Assembly (NCBI GenBank): GCA_023284085.1
Contig: JAKVHY010000041.1
Coordinates: forward strand, 1 to 48,438
Length of the DNA: 48,438 nucleotides
Direction: 5' to 3'
Source of the DNA: Shewanella benthica
Lineage (GTDB): Bacteria; Pseudomonadota; Gammaproteobacteria; Enterobacterales; Shewanellaceae
Positions within the stretch are counted from its first letter, which is position 1. Each line of letters begins with the position of its first letter. Positions 33,997 to 42,855 of this stretch are shown piece after piece. The translations under genes were made by a program, and so were the position numbers. Under the pieces are notes generated by a model, which saw only the letters and a list, made by a program, of their open reading frames with translations, did no database searches and was not told where the DNA came from.

Positions 33997-34782
33997 CTAG
34001 TGAGCGTGACCATGATCATCGCCAGCAGCTTCGGCTGTTGGCGCGTTCGCCCTCTCAAGAGAAAGTAACTCGACCTCGAATATCAAGGTTGAGTTCGCCG
34101 GGATAGTCCCAGTATCACGTTCGCCGTAGGCTAGGTTAGCCGGAATAACGAACTTGTACTTAGCGCCAACAGGCATAAGCTGCAGGCCTTCGGTCCAACC
34201 AGGGATTACGCGGTTTAGCGCGAACTTAGCTGGCTCGCCGCGAGCGATTGAGCTATCGAACTCAGTGCCATCGGTAAGAGTACCGACATAATGAACTTCG
34301 ACCATGTCTTCGGCAACAGGCTTCTCACCCGTACCAGGAGTCATTACTTCATATTGAAGACCAGATTCTGTGGTGACTACGCCTTCTTTAGCCTTATTGG
34401 TCTCTAAGAATGCAGAGCTATCGGCCAAGGCTTTCTCAGCAAGAAGTGTCGCTTGAGCCTCACGCTTCTCATTTAACTTCTCATCGAGCCCCTGAAGAAC
34501 GGTCTGCATCTCTTCTTCTGTCAGCTTAAGCTGGTCATTAAGACCGCTACTGAAACCTGCAACAATAAGGTCACGATCGACTGACATACCTAGCTCTTCT
34601 TGCTCTTTGATATGGCCAGACATGTATTTACCAATAGATGCACCAACACTATAAGCTTCTTTCTGTGCTTGTGTCTTTAACTCAACATTGGCCGCAGCTT
34701 CAGTTGTTTTTTGCTCTTGGTTACAAGCTGACAGACCGATAACGGCCAAAGCAACCAGTGATAATTTGTATATAGATTTCAT
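33997..34782 (-). CDS. fkpA: Periplasmic FKBP-type peptidyl-prolyl isomerase FkpA
   Basis: The 261-residue protein has a lipoprotein-like signal (L-S-A-C, Cys20), a helical dimerisation domain (about 35-125) and a C-terminal FKBP domain (about 140-245) with V-H-Y-V-G-T-L-T-D-G-T-E-F-D-S-S and N-R-V-I-P-G-W-T-E-G. It acts as chaperone and proline isomerase in the periplasm. A His-rich tail (D-D-H-G-H-A-H) could bind metal. GAGGAAG precedes the ATG. As in other gammaproteobacteria, slyX lies nearby on the opposite strand. Confidence 0.93.
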   Translation of the reverse strand: MKSIYKLSLVALAVIGLSACNQEQKTTEAAANVELKTQAQKEAYSVGASIGKYMSGHIKEQEELGMSVDRDLIVAGFSSGLNDQLKLTEEEMQTVLQGLDEKLNEKREAQATLLAEKALADSSAFLETNKAKEGVVTTESGLQYEVMTPGTGEKPVAEDMVEVHYVGTLTDGTEFDSSIARGEPAKFALNRVIPGWTEGLQLMPVGAKYKFVIPANLAYGERDTGTIPANSTLIFEVELLSLERANAPTAEAAGDDHGHAH

Positions 34783-34949
34783 TAAAAAGCTTCCTCAGGA
34801 TCTTCTAGTCGTGACAATAACCTTATCTTATAAGGCGATCCACTTTATACTAGTTAAATACGTTATTCCAATTACATTACTTATGTTTAATCAAGCGATG
34901 TAAATGTAATTTCACTTGAGTTAGAGACAGCAAGATTGAGGGCAAGTTC

Positions 34950-35921
34950 ATGAAAAGTTTCTTTTCGATTGTTTTTTGCACTCTCGCCATATCAGCTTGT
35001 CAGCCTGAAGCCCTAGAAACACAGGCATTGATCACCGAGCCTAGCTATGATGCCAGCCTGTCTCAGAGTGGACAATTAGCCCTAGTTAGCACGGCCAATA
35101 GCGGGATTCAGCTTTGGGATCTCGACACTGGCAGGCAAAAATATACCTGGTTACACAGTGAATCAGATAATGATGCCTTCGATGTCGCCATCTCGACCAA
35201 TCAAATGTTTGCCGCTTCCTTAAGCAGAAAATCAGTCGCCCTCTGGAGCATCTTAAATGGCTCATCTTTAGGTTGGTGGTCACTGCCATCGACCGGGCAA
35301 AGTGTGGCGGTATCCGACTCAGGTTCATTGCTCATAGGCCTCACCGATGGCAGTGTCATGTCGCTGATGCCGTCGGCTGCCACCAAGACCCCTTCCTTAA
35401 TTAAGTTTCTCGGCCATTCAGAAAAAGTGAATAGCGTGGCCCTTTCCGCCGACGGAAAACTGGCCCTAACCGGCTCAAACGATATGCAGGCCATCTTGTG
35501 GCACACCACCTCGGGTCAGCCCATTCATCGCTGGCAGTTCGATAACCGAGTCATTAAGGTGAGCTTAAATGAATCAGGAAGCCTGTCATTTATTGGTGAC
35601 AGCACTAAAATAGCCAAGATTATGGATAGTCTCACAGGCGAACAAATCAGTCAGTTGAATATCAACCGCAGAAAAATGAACTTTTCGGCGGCGCGCTTTT
35701 CCAACCATGATACATTGCTCCTAACGGGCACCCCGGCGAGAGAAGTTCGGGTCTGGGACATCAAAACCGGTCGTTCTTTGGCCAGTTGGCAGGTTCAGCG
35801 TACCAAACATGCCCAAATCAAGGGCGCCGTTGTATACTCTGTCGCTAACCTGGATTCAAACCAGATCCGTACCATCAGCAGCAATGGCTTAGTCGAGACT
35901 TGGCCAGTACCTGTCCATTAG
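34950..35921 (+). CDS. WD40-like beta-propeller lipoprotein
   Basis: The 323-residue protein has a lipoprotein signal ending A-I-S-A-C (Cys17) and then about six to seven WD40-type blades. Repeat ends are visible as I-Q-L-W-D-L, V-A-L-W-S-I, A-I-L-W-H-T and V-R-V-W-D-I, with a clear G-H-S-E-K-V-N-S-V-A-L blade start near residue 156. It is likely a scaffold anchored to the periplasmic face of the membrane; no partner is known. It is 8 bp upstream of slyX, so the two are co-transcribed. Confidence 0.9.
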   Translation: MKSFFSIVFCTLAISACQPEALETQALITEPSYDASLSQSGQLALVSTANSGIQLWDLDTGRQKYTWLHSESDNDAFDVAISTNQMFAASLSRKSVALWSILNGSSLGWWSLPSTGQSVAVSDSGSLLIGLTDGSVMSLMPSAATKTPSLIKFLGHSEKVNSVALSADGKLALTGSNDMQAILWHTTSGQPIHRWQFDNRVIKVSLNESGSLSFIGDSTKIAKIMDSLTGEQISQLNINRRKMNFSAARFSNHDTLLLTGTPAREVRVWDIKTGRSLASWQVQRTKHAQIKGAVVYSVANLDSNQIRTISSNGLVETWPVPVH

Positions 35922-35929
35922 AGGTCAAA

Positions 35930-36142
35930 ATGGAACAATTAGAACAGAGAGTCGAAGATCTTGAGATGAAACTGGCATTTCAGGATGCCACCATAGAAGA
36001 TCTCAATCAGCAAGTGATCAAGTTAAATGATCTGATGTCTGATCAGCAGCAAGCAATACGACTCTTAGTCAGTAAATTACAAACCGCAGAACCGAGTGAC
36101 ATAGTGAGTCAGTCAGATGAGGGCCCGCCACCTCACTATTAA
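35930..36142 (+). CDS. slyX: SlyX protein
   Basis: The start is the ATG at 35930 with AGAGG just upstream; a longer frame overlaps the WD40 gene. The 70-residue protein is almost all coiled coil (about 1-50) and ends with the family signature P-P-P-H-Y. SlyX is a conserved small protein of unclear function, often next to fkpA, as here. Confidence 0.93.
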   Translation: MEQLEQRVEDLEMKLAFQDATIEDLNQQVIKLNDLMSDQQQAIRLLVSKLQTAEPSDIVSQSDEGPPPHY

Positions 36143-36172
36143 ATATCAGTGCCAAAAAATCGAAGGATCAAG

Positions 36173-36485
36173 ATGTTAGCCATAACTCAAGTTGGTGAGT
36201 CCATACTTAATAGACAAGCACAAAAGGTGATAGAGTTTTCACCGGCATTCATGTAACTTGCCAATGAGATGCTCGACACTAGGTTGCAGAACAAGGGTTC
36301 ACTGTCTTGAGACATGACTGGGTTGATGTTAGCTTTCAAGACCTTAATAGCCAAGAGCATCATCAGACCTTAACGGGCTTTATGCCCGGATTTTTCAACA
36401 CGAATATGTTCATCTTCAAGGTATCACCTTGATTGAAAGGGGCGCTATGCAAGCCAGTAATAGCCTCAATAAGGTTATACGATGA
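36173..36485 (+). pseudogene. Broken peptide deformylase gene
   Basis: The remains of a deformylase are readable on plus. The first part (ATG at 36173 after GAAGGA) gives the N-terminal region with G-E-S-I-L-N-R-Q-A-Q-K-V, then an in-frame TAA (36253-36255) where Gln is expected. After N-K-G the normal middle (G-x-G-L-A-A-P-Q and E-G-C-L-S motifs, about 60 residues) is missing. The C-terminal part continues H-D-W-V-D-V-S-F-Q-D-L-N, then a 1-nt loss in a T run near 36380 shifts frame, and the active-site helix follows as F-Q-H-E-Y-V-H-L-Q-G-I-T-L-I-E-R, with Val in place of the usual Asp of H-E-x-D-H. The final TGA overlaps the next gene's ATG. Confidence 0.87.
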
Positions 36486-37885
36486 AAAGGACCATGAAGA
36501 GCATCATGAAAAAGACGGTGAAACATTGGCTATTAATCCCCCTGTTAAGCCTCAGCCTATCTGGTTGTGCATTTAACAGTATTTTCATCAATTATCCGTC
36601 GCAAATTGCCCCGGTAAAAGCCCAGCTCAACACAAATACCCCCATGAAAGGGGTTGAAGATGTGGCATCGAATATCTCCGGCGCAGATGGCCTGCTCTAT
36701 GCTCAGGAAGCTGGACGAGTCGCTCAGATCAGTGGCGATTTCGAGGCGAGTAAAAATTACTATCAACAAGCCGTTGCTGCCTATCTGGAGTTTGATGATA
36801 AGGCGACCTTGAGTGTCACAGATCTAGGCGCCACCGCCAGCAGCCTATTTATTAACGACAATGTGATCCCCTATCGCGGGCCGGGTTATGAACGTGTGAT
36901 GTTGCACCAATATCAAGCGCTAAACTACTTGTTCAGTGGTGATGGAGAAGGAGCCTTAGTAGAAGTCAGGCGCAGTAACCAGCTGCAAAGCTCAGAACAG
37001 GCCAGATATCAAAAATCACAGAAATCAGTTCAAGCCATGGCGAACGGCACCATAGATGCGGAAATGAATAAACTAGGCAAGGCCGCAGGCACAGTCACCA
37101 GCTCCTTCTTAAATGCCTACAGCTACTACACCACAGGCCTATTACATGAAATTTTAGGCGAGCCCAACGATGCGTTTATCGATTACCGTAAAGCCGCGCA
37201 AATTACCCCTGATAACCCCTATCTGCAACAAGATCTTGTCCGTTTAGCCACACAGCTCTCCATGCCTCAACAGGAAGAGTTTGAACGTAGATGGGGAAAA
37301 CCTAAGATCCAAAAGAAGGGGGAAGGCCAAGTCATCGTCCTGCTCGAGCGTGGCTTTGTCCCTGAAAAGAAGAGTATAACGATTCCCTTCACTATTCATG
37401 GAAACTGGCAGACCGCCTCATTAGCCACTTATACTTCAAATTCTGGTGCCGTTTCAAAAGGTAAGATAAGCGGCTTAGGCAAGACCTTAACCGCAGCTCC
37501 CATCGCCAATATAGACGCACTGGCAATCACGGCCCTCAAGGAAGATCTCCCGGCCGCCTTAGTGAGGCAAGCAGCCAGAGTCTATGCCAAGTCTGAGATG
37601 GCCAGAAGCGTAGAGAGCAGCAGCAAGAAGAGACATAACGAAACCGATTTTGCCGCCATCGCCATGCAGATATTCAACGTAGTGACGGAGCAAGCCGATA
37701 GACGCAGCTGGCTTACCTTGCCCAAACAGGCACAAATTGCCAGAACTTACCTCAAAAATGGTCGTTACTCACTCAAGCTTGATAATTCACCGAGCCAAGA
37801 GATAGAAGTGAAGAGCGGTAGAACAACCTTAGTCTGGGTAATAGACACTGGTAATCACACACGTTTTTATTCAATAATCATCTAA
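36482..37885 (+). CDS. COG3014-type lipoprotein with TPR-like helices
   Basis: The 467-residue protein has a basic n-region and lipoprotein signal ending S-L-S-G-C (Cys29). A helical, TPR-like half (about 60-260; E-A-G-R-V-A-Q-I-S-G-D-F-E-A-S-K and L-G-E-P-N-D-A-F-I-D-Y-R-K-A-A) is followed by a beta-rich C-half. It matches the family found beside lpoB in Vibrio and Shewanella. The role is probably in cell-wall or envelope assembly, by context only. The ATG overlaps the stop of the deformylase pseudogene (ATGA), and lpoB starts 22 bp downstream. Confidence 0.85.
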   Translation: MKRTMKSIMKKTVKHWLLIPLLSLSLSGCAFNSIFINYPSQIAPVKAQLNTNTPMKGVEDVASNISGADGLLYAQEAGRVAQISGDFEASKNYYQQAVAAYLEFDDKATLSVTDLGATASSLFINDNVIPYRGPGYERVMLHQYQALNYLFSGDGEGALVEVRRSNQLQSSEQARYQKSQKSVQAMANGTIDAEMNKLGKAAGTVTSSFLNAYSYYTTGLLHEILGEPNDAFIDYRKAAQITPDNPYLQQDLVRLATQLSMPQQEEFERRWGKPKIQKKGEGQVIVLLERGFVPEKKSITIPFTIHGNWQTASLATYTSNSGAVSKGKISGLGKTLTAAPIANIDALAITALKEDLPAALVRQAARVYAKSEMARSVESSSKKRHNETDFAAIAMQIFNVVTEQADRRSWLTLPKQAQIARTYLKNGRYSLKLDNSPSQEIEVKSGRTTLVWVIDTGNHTRFYSIII

Positions 37886-37907
37886 TACACATTTAATGGA
37901 AGCCACT

Positions 37908-38501
37908 ATGAAAAACTTTAAACTCATTTTTATGCTAGCTGTCGCTGTCGGACTGGCTGGTTGCCAATCAAAAGTCGAATATGGTGACGCCACTGAGGTG
38001 GAAACTGTCAATGAAAACTTCGGTTCTTCAGATCTTCAAGCCATCACGGCTAAGATGGTTGATAGCATGCTGACGTTCCCACCTATCGTGGCGATGACAC
38101 TTAACGACCGTCCCATCATGTTCGTCGATAAGATCAAGAACAAGACTTCAGAACATATCGATACAGAATCGGTAACTGACTCGATCAGCAACAAGTTACT
38201 ACGCTCGGGTAAGTTCCGCTTTATCGACATGACCAAAGTCGACGCGGTGCGTAAGCAGCTGGACTACCAAAACAATGCCGGTATGGTTGACCCATCTACC
38301 GCCATCAGCTTCGGTCGTCAAATTGGCGCCCAGTACATGCTCTACGGCAATCTTTCCAGCATAGTTAAGCAATCAGGCAGCACTAAAGATGTTTACTACA
38401 AGATGACCATGCGTCTGATGGATCTCGAAACAGGCCTTATCGAATGGTCTGATGAGAAAGAGATCCGTAAGGTTAAGTCTAAGTCATTCCTAGGACTGTA
38501 A
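37908..38501 (+). CDS. lpoB: Penicillin-binding protein activator LpoB
   Basis: Start at the ATG 37908 after GGAAG; an ATG 12 bp upstream is less likely. The 197-residue outer-membrane lipoprotein has a signal ending G-L-A-G-C (Cys19), a short flexible stretch, and the LpoB globular domain (about 45-195) with I-K-N-K-T-S-E-H-I-D and Q-Y-M-L-Y-G-N-L-S. LpoB stimulates the synthase PBP1b. It is last in the unit with the COG3014-type gene and ends at a strong terminator. Confidence 0.92.
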   Translation: MKNFKLIFMLAVAVGLAGCQSKVEYGDATEVETVNENFGSSDLQAITAKMVDSMLTFPPIVAMTLNDRPIMFVDKIKNKTSEHIDTESVTDSISNKLLRSGKFRFIDMTKVDAVRKQLDYQNNAGMVDPSTAISFGRQIGAQYMLYGNLSSIVKQSGSTKDVYYKMTMRLMDLETGLIEWSDEKEIRKVKSKSFLGL

Positions 38502-38543
38502 TTTAGCGTAACTTGCTAACTTGCTAACTTTTTCAATAATAAC

Positions 38544-38572
38544 AATGCCAGTCTAGATGACTGGCATTTTTT
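38544..38572 (+). terminator. Terminator of the lpoB unit
   Basis: AATGCCAGT (38544-38552) and ACTGGCATT (38560-38568) form a 9-bp stem followed by a T run. Confidence 0.9.
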
Positions 38573-38685
38573 ATGACCCATATACTTAGATAGCATAAAA
38601 TGTAATACGAACTAGCTTGTTATCGCACTGGGCAAAGAAATCGGTTAGTGTTGCCACTCACCATTCAACTGCCGGGAACCAAGCT

Positions 38686-41310
38686 GTGAATCTACTGCGT
38701 GTCTGTCTGCTCTGCCTTGTCTCACTACTGCTCATCTCATGTAACAGCACCAGCCAGCCAAAGGTTCACGATAGCGTTTCACGCAACTCTTCTGCCGCTA
38801 AGCTAGCCTTAGCCCAATCTCGTAGTGCCCGAATCTCAGCAGTCAGCTATCAAATAACATTGGATTTAACGCAAGCAGAGCACTTCAGTGGCAGCACACA
38901 AGTTAATTTTCAGCTATCCGATACCAGTACGCCGCTCTCCTTAGACCTGCTCCGAGCCGACATAAAATCATTTATCATTAATGGTCACAAAATTTACCCC
39001 AGCTATAACGGTAAGGCCTTTATCTTGAGCCCGAGTCTCTTGCTGTCTGGCAGTAACGCGGTGGAGATCAGTTACACACAGAATTATGGCAACAATGGCA
39101 TGGGCTTAGTCCGCTTCGTGGATCCAAAAGATGCTAACGTCTATCTTGAATCGAACTTCTCCCCCGATGCCGCCAGCATGATGTTTCCCTCCTTCGATCA
39201 ACCCAATCTAAAGGCCAGCTATAGCCTGAATGTCACAGTGCCCAAAGACTGGGTGGTCATCAGCTCAGTCAAAGAACAGCAGGTCATAGAATCATCCGAG
39301 TCAAACCAGTGGCAATTTCCTACTAGCCCAATATTGAGCCCGCATATGTTTTCCCTGCACGCGGGTGCCTATCGCGTCTGGCAAGATGACAGTACTCAAT
39401 CAAGCTACCCCATTCGCTTGTTTGCCAGGCAAGCTATCGCAGACGACATCTCCCCTCAACTCTGGTTTGAAGATATCGATAAAGGGCTCCGCTTCATGGG
39501 GGAGTATTTACACGCTCCCTACCCGTTCAACAAGTTCGATCTGCTGCTTAGCCCGACTCTGACCAACAAGGGCTCAATCGCCAGCGCAGCAGTCACCAGC
39601 ATAGATGAGAATATTGCTCTCTTTGCGGGTCTCTCCCCGCAAGTGCAACAAAAACGCATCGCAGTCACCAGCATGACTGGCCTCTCCACCCAATGGTTTG
39701 GCGCGCTCATTACCATGAACTGGTGGGACGAAAGCTGGCTGAATATGAGCCTAGGCTCGCTGATAACCAACAAAACCTTGGCTCAACTTGGCTACGGCCC
39801 TCAAGAATCTAAGCAGTTTTATGACCCGATAAAATCCCGGGCATATATGGATGATGTGCTATTCGCCAATCATACTTATAGTGCAGGGCTGCCTTCGGTC
39901 GGAGTCTTTAAGGGAGAGGCGAGTTTACTGGGACTCGAGCAATTGGTCGGCGAGGCAGATTTCAGACTCGGCCTGGAAAACTACCTGGAAAAATTTGCCT
40001 ATCTAAGTGCCAGCCCGGCCGACTTCTTCGCCAGCCAGAGTATCCATGCCAAACGTGACCTGACTCAGTGGCAGCAAAACTGGCTATTAACACCCGGTGT
40101 AAATACCCTACGGGCGGAGTTCGCCTGTAAAAATAACCGCATTAGTGAGTTTTCCCTCCTACAATCTCCAGCCAGCGAGCAAAGCCCGACTCTGAGGGAG
40201 CAGAAGATAACACTGGCACTATTTACCAAGGGCAGAAATGAGCTTCACCGAGTCCGCACTATATCGCTAACCTACAAGGGTGAGAGGACACAAATCAAGC
40301 AGTTAAACGGCACTCGATGTCCCGACCTTGTCTATCCTAACTATCTCGATTCAGGCTACGTGAAAGTGAATTTGGATCAGCGCTCACTGGAGACGGTGAA
40401 ACAACACCTGAATATGGTCAAAGAACCTCAGCTGCGCTCCATGTTATGGCAGAGCCTGTGGGAGAGCGTATCTGACGGTGAACTGGCACTAAATGAATAC
40501 TTAGGCGTGGTGTTCATTAATCTCCCCAAAGAGAAGGAGCCAGCTATCCTGGAGCAGGTGCTGATCAACCTTAATCAGAGTAAAGCCTACCTTGAGCAGA
40601 TACTGCCAAATCACCGCAGTTATATTCAGATGGCACTGAAAGGCTTAGAGCAGATGAGCCTGAGAAAAACCATGGTCAACGGTGAAAGCGTCGATATTCA
40701 ACGCCTCTGGTTTAATGCATATATTCAATTTTCACGCAGCCAGGATGCCTTGACCCATCTCGCTGAATTATTGGCAGGCAAAGCCAGTATCAAGGGATTG
40801 AAAATAGATCAACAGATGCGCTGGAACATCATCACCCAACTCAATCGTTATGACTATTTGGGCAGCCGTTCTCTGATAGAGCAAGAGCTGAGTACAGATC
40901 TGAGCCAGCACGGCAAAAATGCCGCCATTGCGGCCCGGGTATCCAGACCCGAAGCCGGCATAAAGCGCTATTGGCTGACTCATATTCAACATGACAGCCA
41001 ATTACCATTTTCGACACTCAGTATCGCCATGGCCCACCTGTATCCAAGAGAGCAACAGAGATTAAGCTCAGCTAGCTCAGAGCAGAGACTCGAGTCGTTA
41101 ACCCAAGTAGACGAGCAAAAGAGTGACCGTTTTATGCAGCTCTATGGCCGATATTTGATCCCGACTCGATGTACTCACGGGGGAGTAGCCATACTCGAAA
41201 AAACCATCAATACCCAGCATGGACTCTCGGCTACCACTCAAAAAGCCTTATTACAAACACACCAGAGTGAGTTGAGATGTGTCGCCATTAAGGAGCGCCT
41301 GCTGAACTAA
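38686..41310 (+). CDS. M1 aminopeptidase-like lipoprotein without catalytic residues
   Basis: I choose the GTG at 38686 because the lipoprotein signal then begins at residue 1 (Cys19 in L-L-I-S-C-N); an in-frame TTG at 38617 would add 23 residues and has no ribosome site. The 874-residue protein follows the PepN/M1 plan: N-terminal beta domain (about 50-250), thermolysin-like domain (about 255-480) and a helical C-terminal domain (about 590-870). Landmarks are recognisable (F-D-Q-P-N-L-K-A, W-F-G-A-L-I-T-M-N-W-W-D-E-S-W-L-N). Yet G-A-M-E-N is G-S-I-A-S (296-300), H-E-x-x-H is T-G-L-S-T (331-335), the third zinc ligand Glu is Met354, and the catalytic Tyr is lost. It should bind no zinc. Probably an envelope protein with a binding role. 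Confidence 0.88.
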   Translation: MNLLRVCLLCLVSLLLISCNSTSQPKVHDSVSRNSSAAKLALAQSRSARISAVSYQITLDLTQAEHFSGSTQVNFQLSDTSTPLSLDLLRADIKSFIINGHKIYPSYNGKAFILSPSLLLSGSNAVEISYTQNYGNNGMGLVRFVDPKDANVYLESNFSPDAASMMFPSFDQPNLKASYSLNVTVPKDWVVISSVKEQQVIESSESNQWQFPTSPILSPHMFSLHAGAYRVWQDDSTQSSYPIRLFARQAIADDISPQLWFEDIDKGLRFMGEYLHAPYPFNKFDLLLSPTLTNKGSIASAAVTSIDENIALFAGLSPQVQQKRIAVTSMTGLSTQWFGALITMNWWDESWLNMSLGSLITNKTLAQLGYGPQESKQFYDPIKSRAYMDDVLFANHTYSAGLPSVGVFKGEASLLGLEQLVGEADFRLGLENYLEKFAYLSASPADFFASQSIHAKRDLTQWQQNWLLTPGVNTLRAEFACKNNRISEFSLLQSPASEQSPTLREQKITLALFTKGRNELHRVRTISLTYKGERTQIKQLNGTRCPDLVYPNYLDSGYVKVNLDQRSLETVKQHLNMVKEPQLRSMLWQSLWESVSDGELALNEYLGVVFINLPKEKEPAILEQVLINLNQSKAYLEQILPNHRSYIQMALKGLEQMSLRKTMVNGESVDIQRLWFNAYIQFSRSQDALTHLAELLAGKASIKGLKIDQQMRWNIITQLNRYDYLGSRSLIEQELSTDLSQHGKNAAIAARVSRPEAGIKRYWLTHIQHDSQLPFSTLSIAMAHLYPREQQRLSSASSEQRLESLTQVDEQKSDRFMQLYGRYLIPTRCTHGGVAILEKTINTQHGLSATTQKALLQTHQSELRCVAIKERLLN

Positions 41311-41386
41311 GCGCTAACCTCGTGAGCGAGTTCAACCTGTTCTGGGGTTAACTTGGTCTGGACGAGTTTGGTTTATATGATTAATG

Positions 41387-41405
41387 TTTAGTAATAAGCG
41401 CTAAC
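41387..41405. promoter_or_regulatory. Possible PspF upstream activating site
   Basis: TTTAGTAATAAGCGCTAAC resembles the PspF binding core of E. coli psp promoters (TTAG...CGCTAAC). It lies about 98 bp upstream of the start expected from the sigma-54 promoter, a normal enhancer distance. Confidence 0.45.
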
Positions 41406-41466
41406 GTTCGATATTAGACTTGCAGACAAAAATATTAACTAACTGATGAATATCAATATTTAGTCA

Positions 41467-41482
41467 TGGCATAGAGATTGCT
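41467..41482 (+). promoter_or_regulatory. Sigma-54 promoter
   Basis: TGGCATAGAGATTGCT matches the -24/-12 consensus TGGCAC-N5-TTGCW with exact spacing and one mismatch. It precedes the PspB-like gene by about 100 bp. Confidence 0.8.
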
Positions 41483-41579
41483 CCAACAATGTTTATGACA
41501 TGATTAACAATCAACAAATACCAACAATTAGAATCAACTCAAGCAGAGTTGCAGAGAAAGCATAGAAGGAATTAGAAAT

Positions 41580-41792
41580 ATGGGACCATTTGAAGTCATC
41601 ACAGTAGCCATCATCGCCGTATTCGGTGTGAAGGCCTTTAAAGAATATAACATGAGAAAAAACAGCGTCGATACTGGCGAAGTGGATGCGCTTAAGTCCG
41701 AACTCCTCAAACTACAGGAGCGCGTAGCGACACTCGAAACCATAGTCACTGACAAGTCATATCAACTCGGTGAACAGATAGATAAGCTATAG
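41580..41792 (+). CDS. PspB-like small membrane protein
   Basis: The 70-residue protein has an N-terminal membrane helix (about 4-20) and a coiled coil (about 35-68) with L-Q-E-R-V-A-T-L-E-T-I-V-T-D, close to the L-x-x-R-I-x-x-L-E-x-I-L-D of PspB. PspB helps sense inner-membrane stress and frees PspF. A sigma-54 promoter and a PspF-like site upstream support a place in the psp response. No pspA or pspC is adjacent. It could also be a separate PspF-controlled protein. AAGGAATTAG lies before the ATG. Confidence 0.75.
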   Translation: MGPFEVITVAIIAVFGVKAFKEYNMRKNSVDTGEVDALKSELLKLQERVATLETIVTDKSYQLGEQIDKL

Positions 41793-41847
41793 CCATCAGA
41801 CATTTTTAATAGCGTTTAGCTATCTGGAATGCAAGGCCAAAACACAA

Positions 41848-41880
41848 AAAAACCAGTGCATAGCGATATGCACTGGTTTC
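41848..41880 (-). terminator. Terminator of the phosphoribosyltransferase gene
   Basis: A 13-bp stem (AAACCAGTGCATA at 41850-41862 with its complement at 41867-41879) and a 4-nt loop. The A run on the left is a U run on minus. It may also stop the PspB-like transcript. Confidence 0.88.
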
Positions 41881-41908
41881 ATTTATTCGTCAGACTAGTT
41901 AACGTCGC

Positions 41909-42475
41909 TTAAACGAAAAGCTCTTTAATATTCGCCAGATCGCTTTTACCTTCGAGGATCTCCTTGGCCGATAAACCAGAGACTTCATGAGGAAAAACTA
42001 ACCAGTCTTCCGACTCATGAATGTAATAATCAGGCTTTAGCGGCACCGAAGTATTCTTGGGCTTATAGTAAGGGCAGGCAATACGCACATCTTTTGGCAT
42101 ATTCAAACGCATCAACTCGCTGAGCTTTTCCTTGAGTGCGTGAATACTGCGGCCCGAATCGAACACATCATCGACAATCAGCAAACCATCATCGGCATTG
42201 GCATTCTCAACGATATAATGCAGTCCATGAACCTTGATTTTCTTATTCTGTTTGTCGGTGCCAATCCCATAATAAGAAGAAGTACGAACCGCGATATGAT
42301 CGGTTTCAACCTCTTTAAAATCGAAATATTCCTGCACCGCAATCCCTATCGGTGCACCACCTCGCCAGATCCCGACGATAAATTGTGGACGAAAACCGCT
42401 CTCATAAACCTGCGCCGCCAGGCGAAATGAATCTTCGAGCAATCCCTGTGCTGTAATAAAGTGCTTATCTGACAT
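41909..42475 (-). CDS. Phosphoribosyltransferase family protein
   Basis: The 188-residue cytoplasmic protein has the PRPP-binding motif L-L-I-V-D-D-V-F-D-S-G-R-S-I (about 98-111) and an N-terminal G-I-W-R-G-G-A-P-I-G (about 35-44) typical of hypoxanthine/xanthine-type purine phosphoribosyltransferases. The substrate base cannot be read reliably; the hood region after residue 140 is unlike E. coli Hpt. It is a single gene with its own terminator. Confidence 0.85.
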   Translation of the reverse strand: MSDKHFITAQGLLEDSFRLAAQVYESGFRPQFIVGIWRGGAPIGIAVQEYFDFKEVETDHIAVRTSSYYGIGTDKQNKKIKVHGLHYIVENANADDGLLIVDDVFDSGRSIHALKEKLSELMRLNMPKDVRIACPYYKPKNTSVPLKPDYYIHESEDWLVFPHEVSGLSAKEILEGKSDLANIKELFV

Positions 42476-42855
42476 TCGACCATCCCCATCTTGTTATTTA
42501 TTTAGGTCAATTCGGTAGGCTAAACGCTCATTCCAAAGACGGAATATGCGCTATTTATGCCGGTGAAATAATCACAGGTTAAAGTGTAGGCATCTACCAG
42601 ATTTTGGGGCAGAATTTTATACTAAAATGAGATTTGTTGCCTCATTTAAAATAAAAACTTGGGCACTAATCTCCATTTATTCTGCTCATAGCTTCTAAAC
42701 AATGGCTAACTCGGAGATTAAAGCTGGGGGGTTGAAAGCGGCATACTATCGAAAAAGTGCTATCGAAAAAGAACAATCAAAAAAATGAGCCACATCTAAT
42801 AAGCTGTGGCTCATGGTTTATTTCCAAGTGTAGATTTACAGCCGCTAGCTAAGCG
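42476..42855. other. 380-bp gap
   Basis: This holds the promoter of the phosphoribosyltransferase gene and the phoD terminator. A 12-bp direct repeat CTATCGAAAAAG occurs at 42746-42757 and 42760-42771. No coding sequence is visible. Confidence 0.5.
42778..42815 (-). terminator. Terminator of phoD
   Basis: ATGAGCCACA (42785-42794) pairs with TGTGGCTCAT (42805-42814), a 10-bp stem. A seven-base A run on the left reads as U on the minus strand. Confidence 0.88.
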
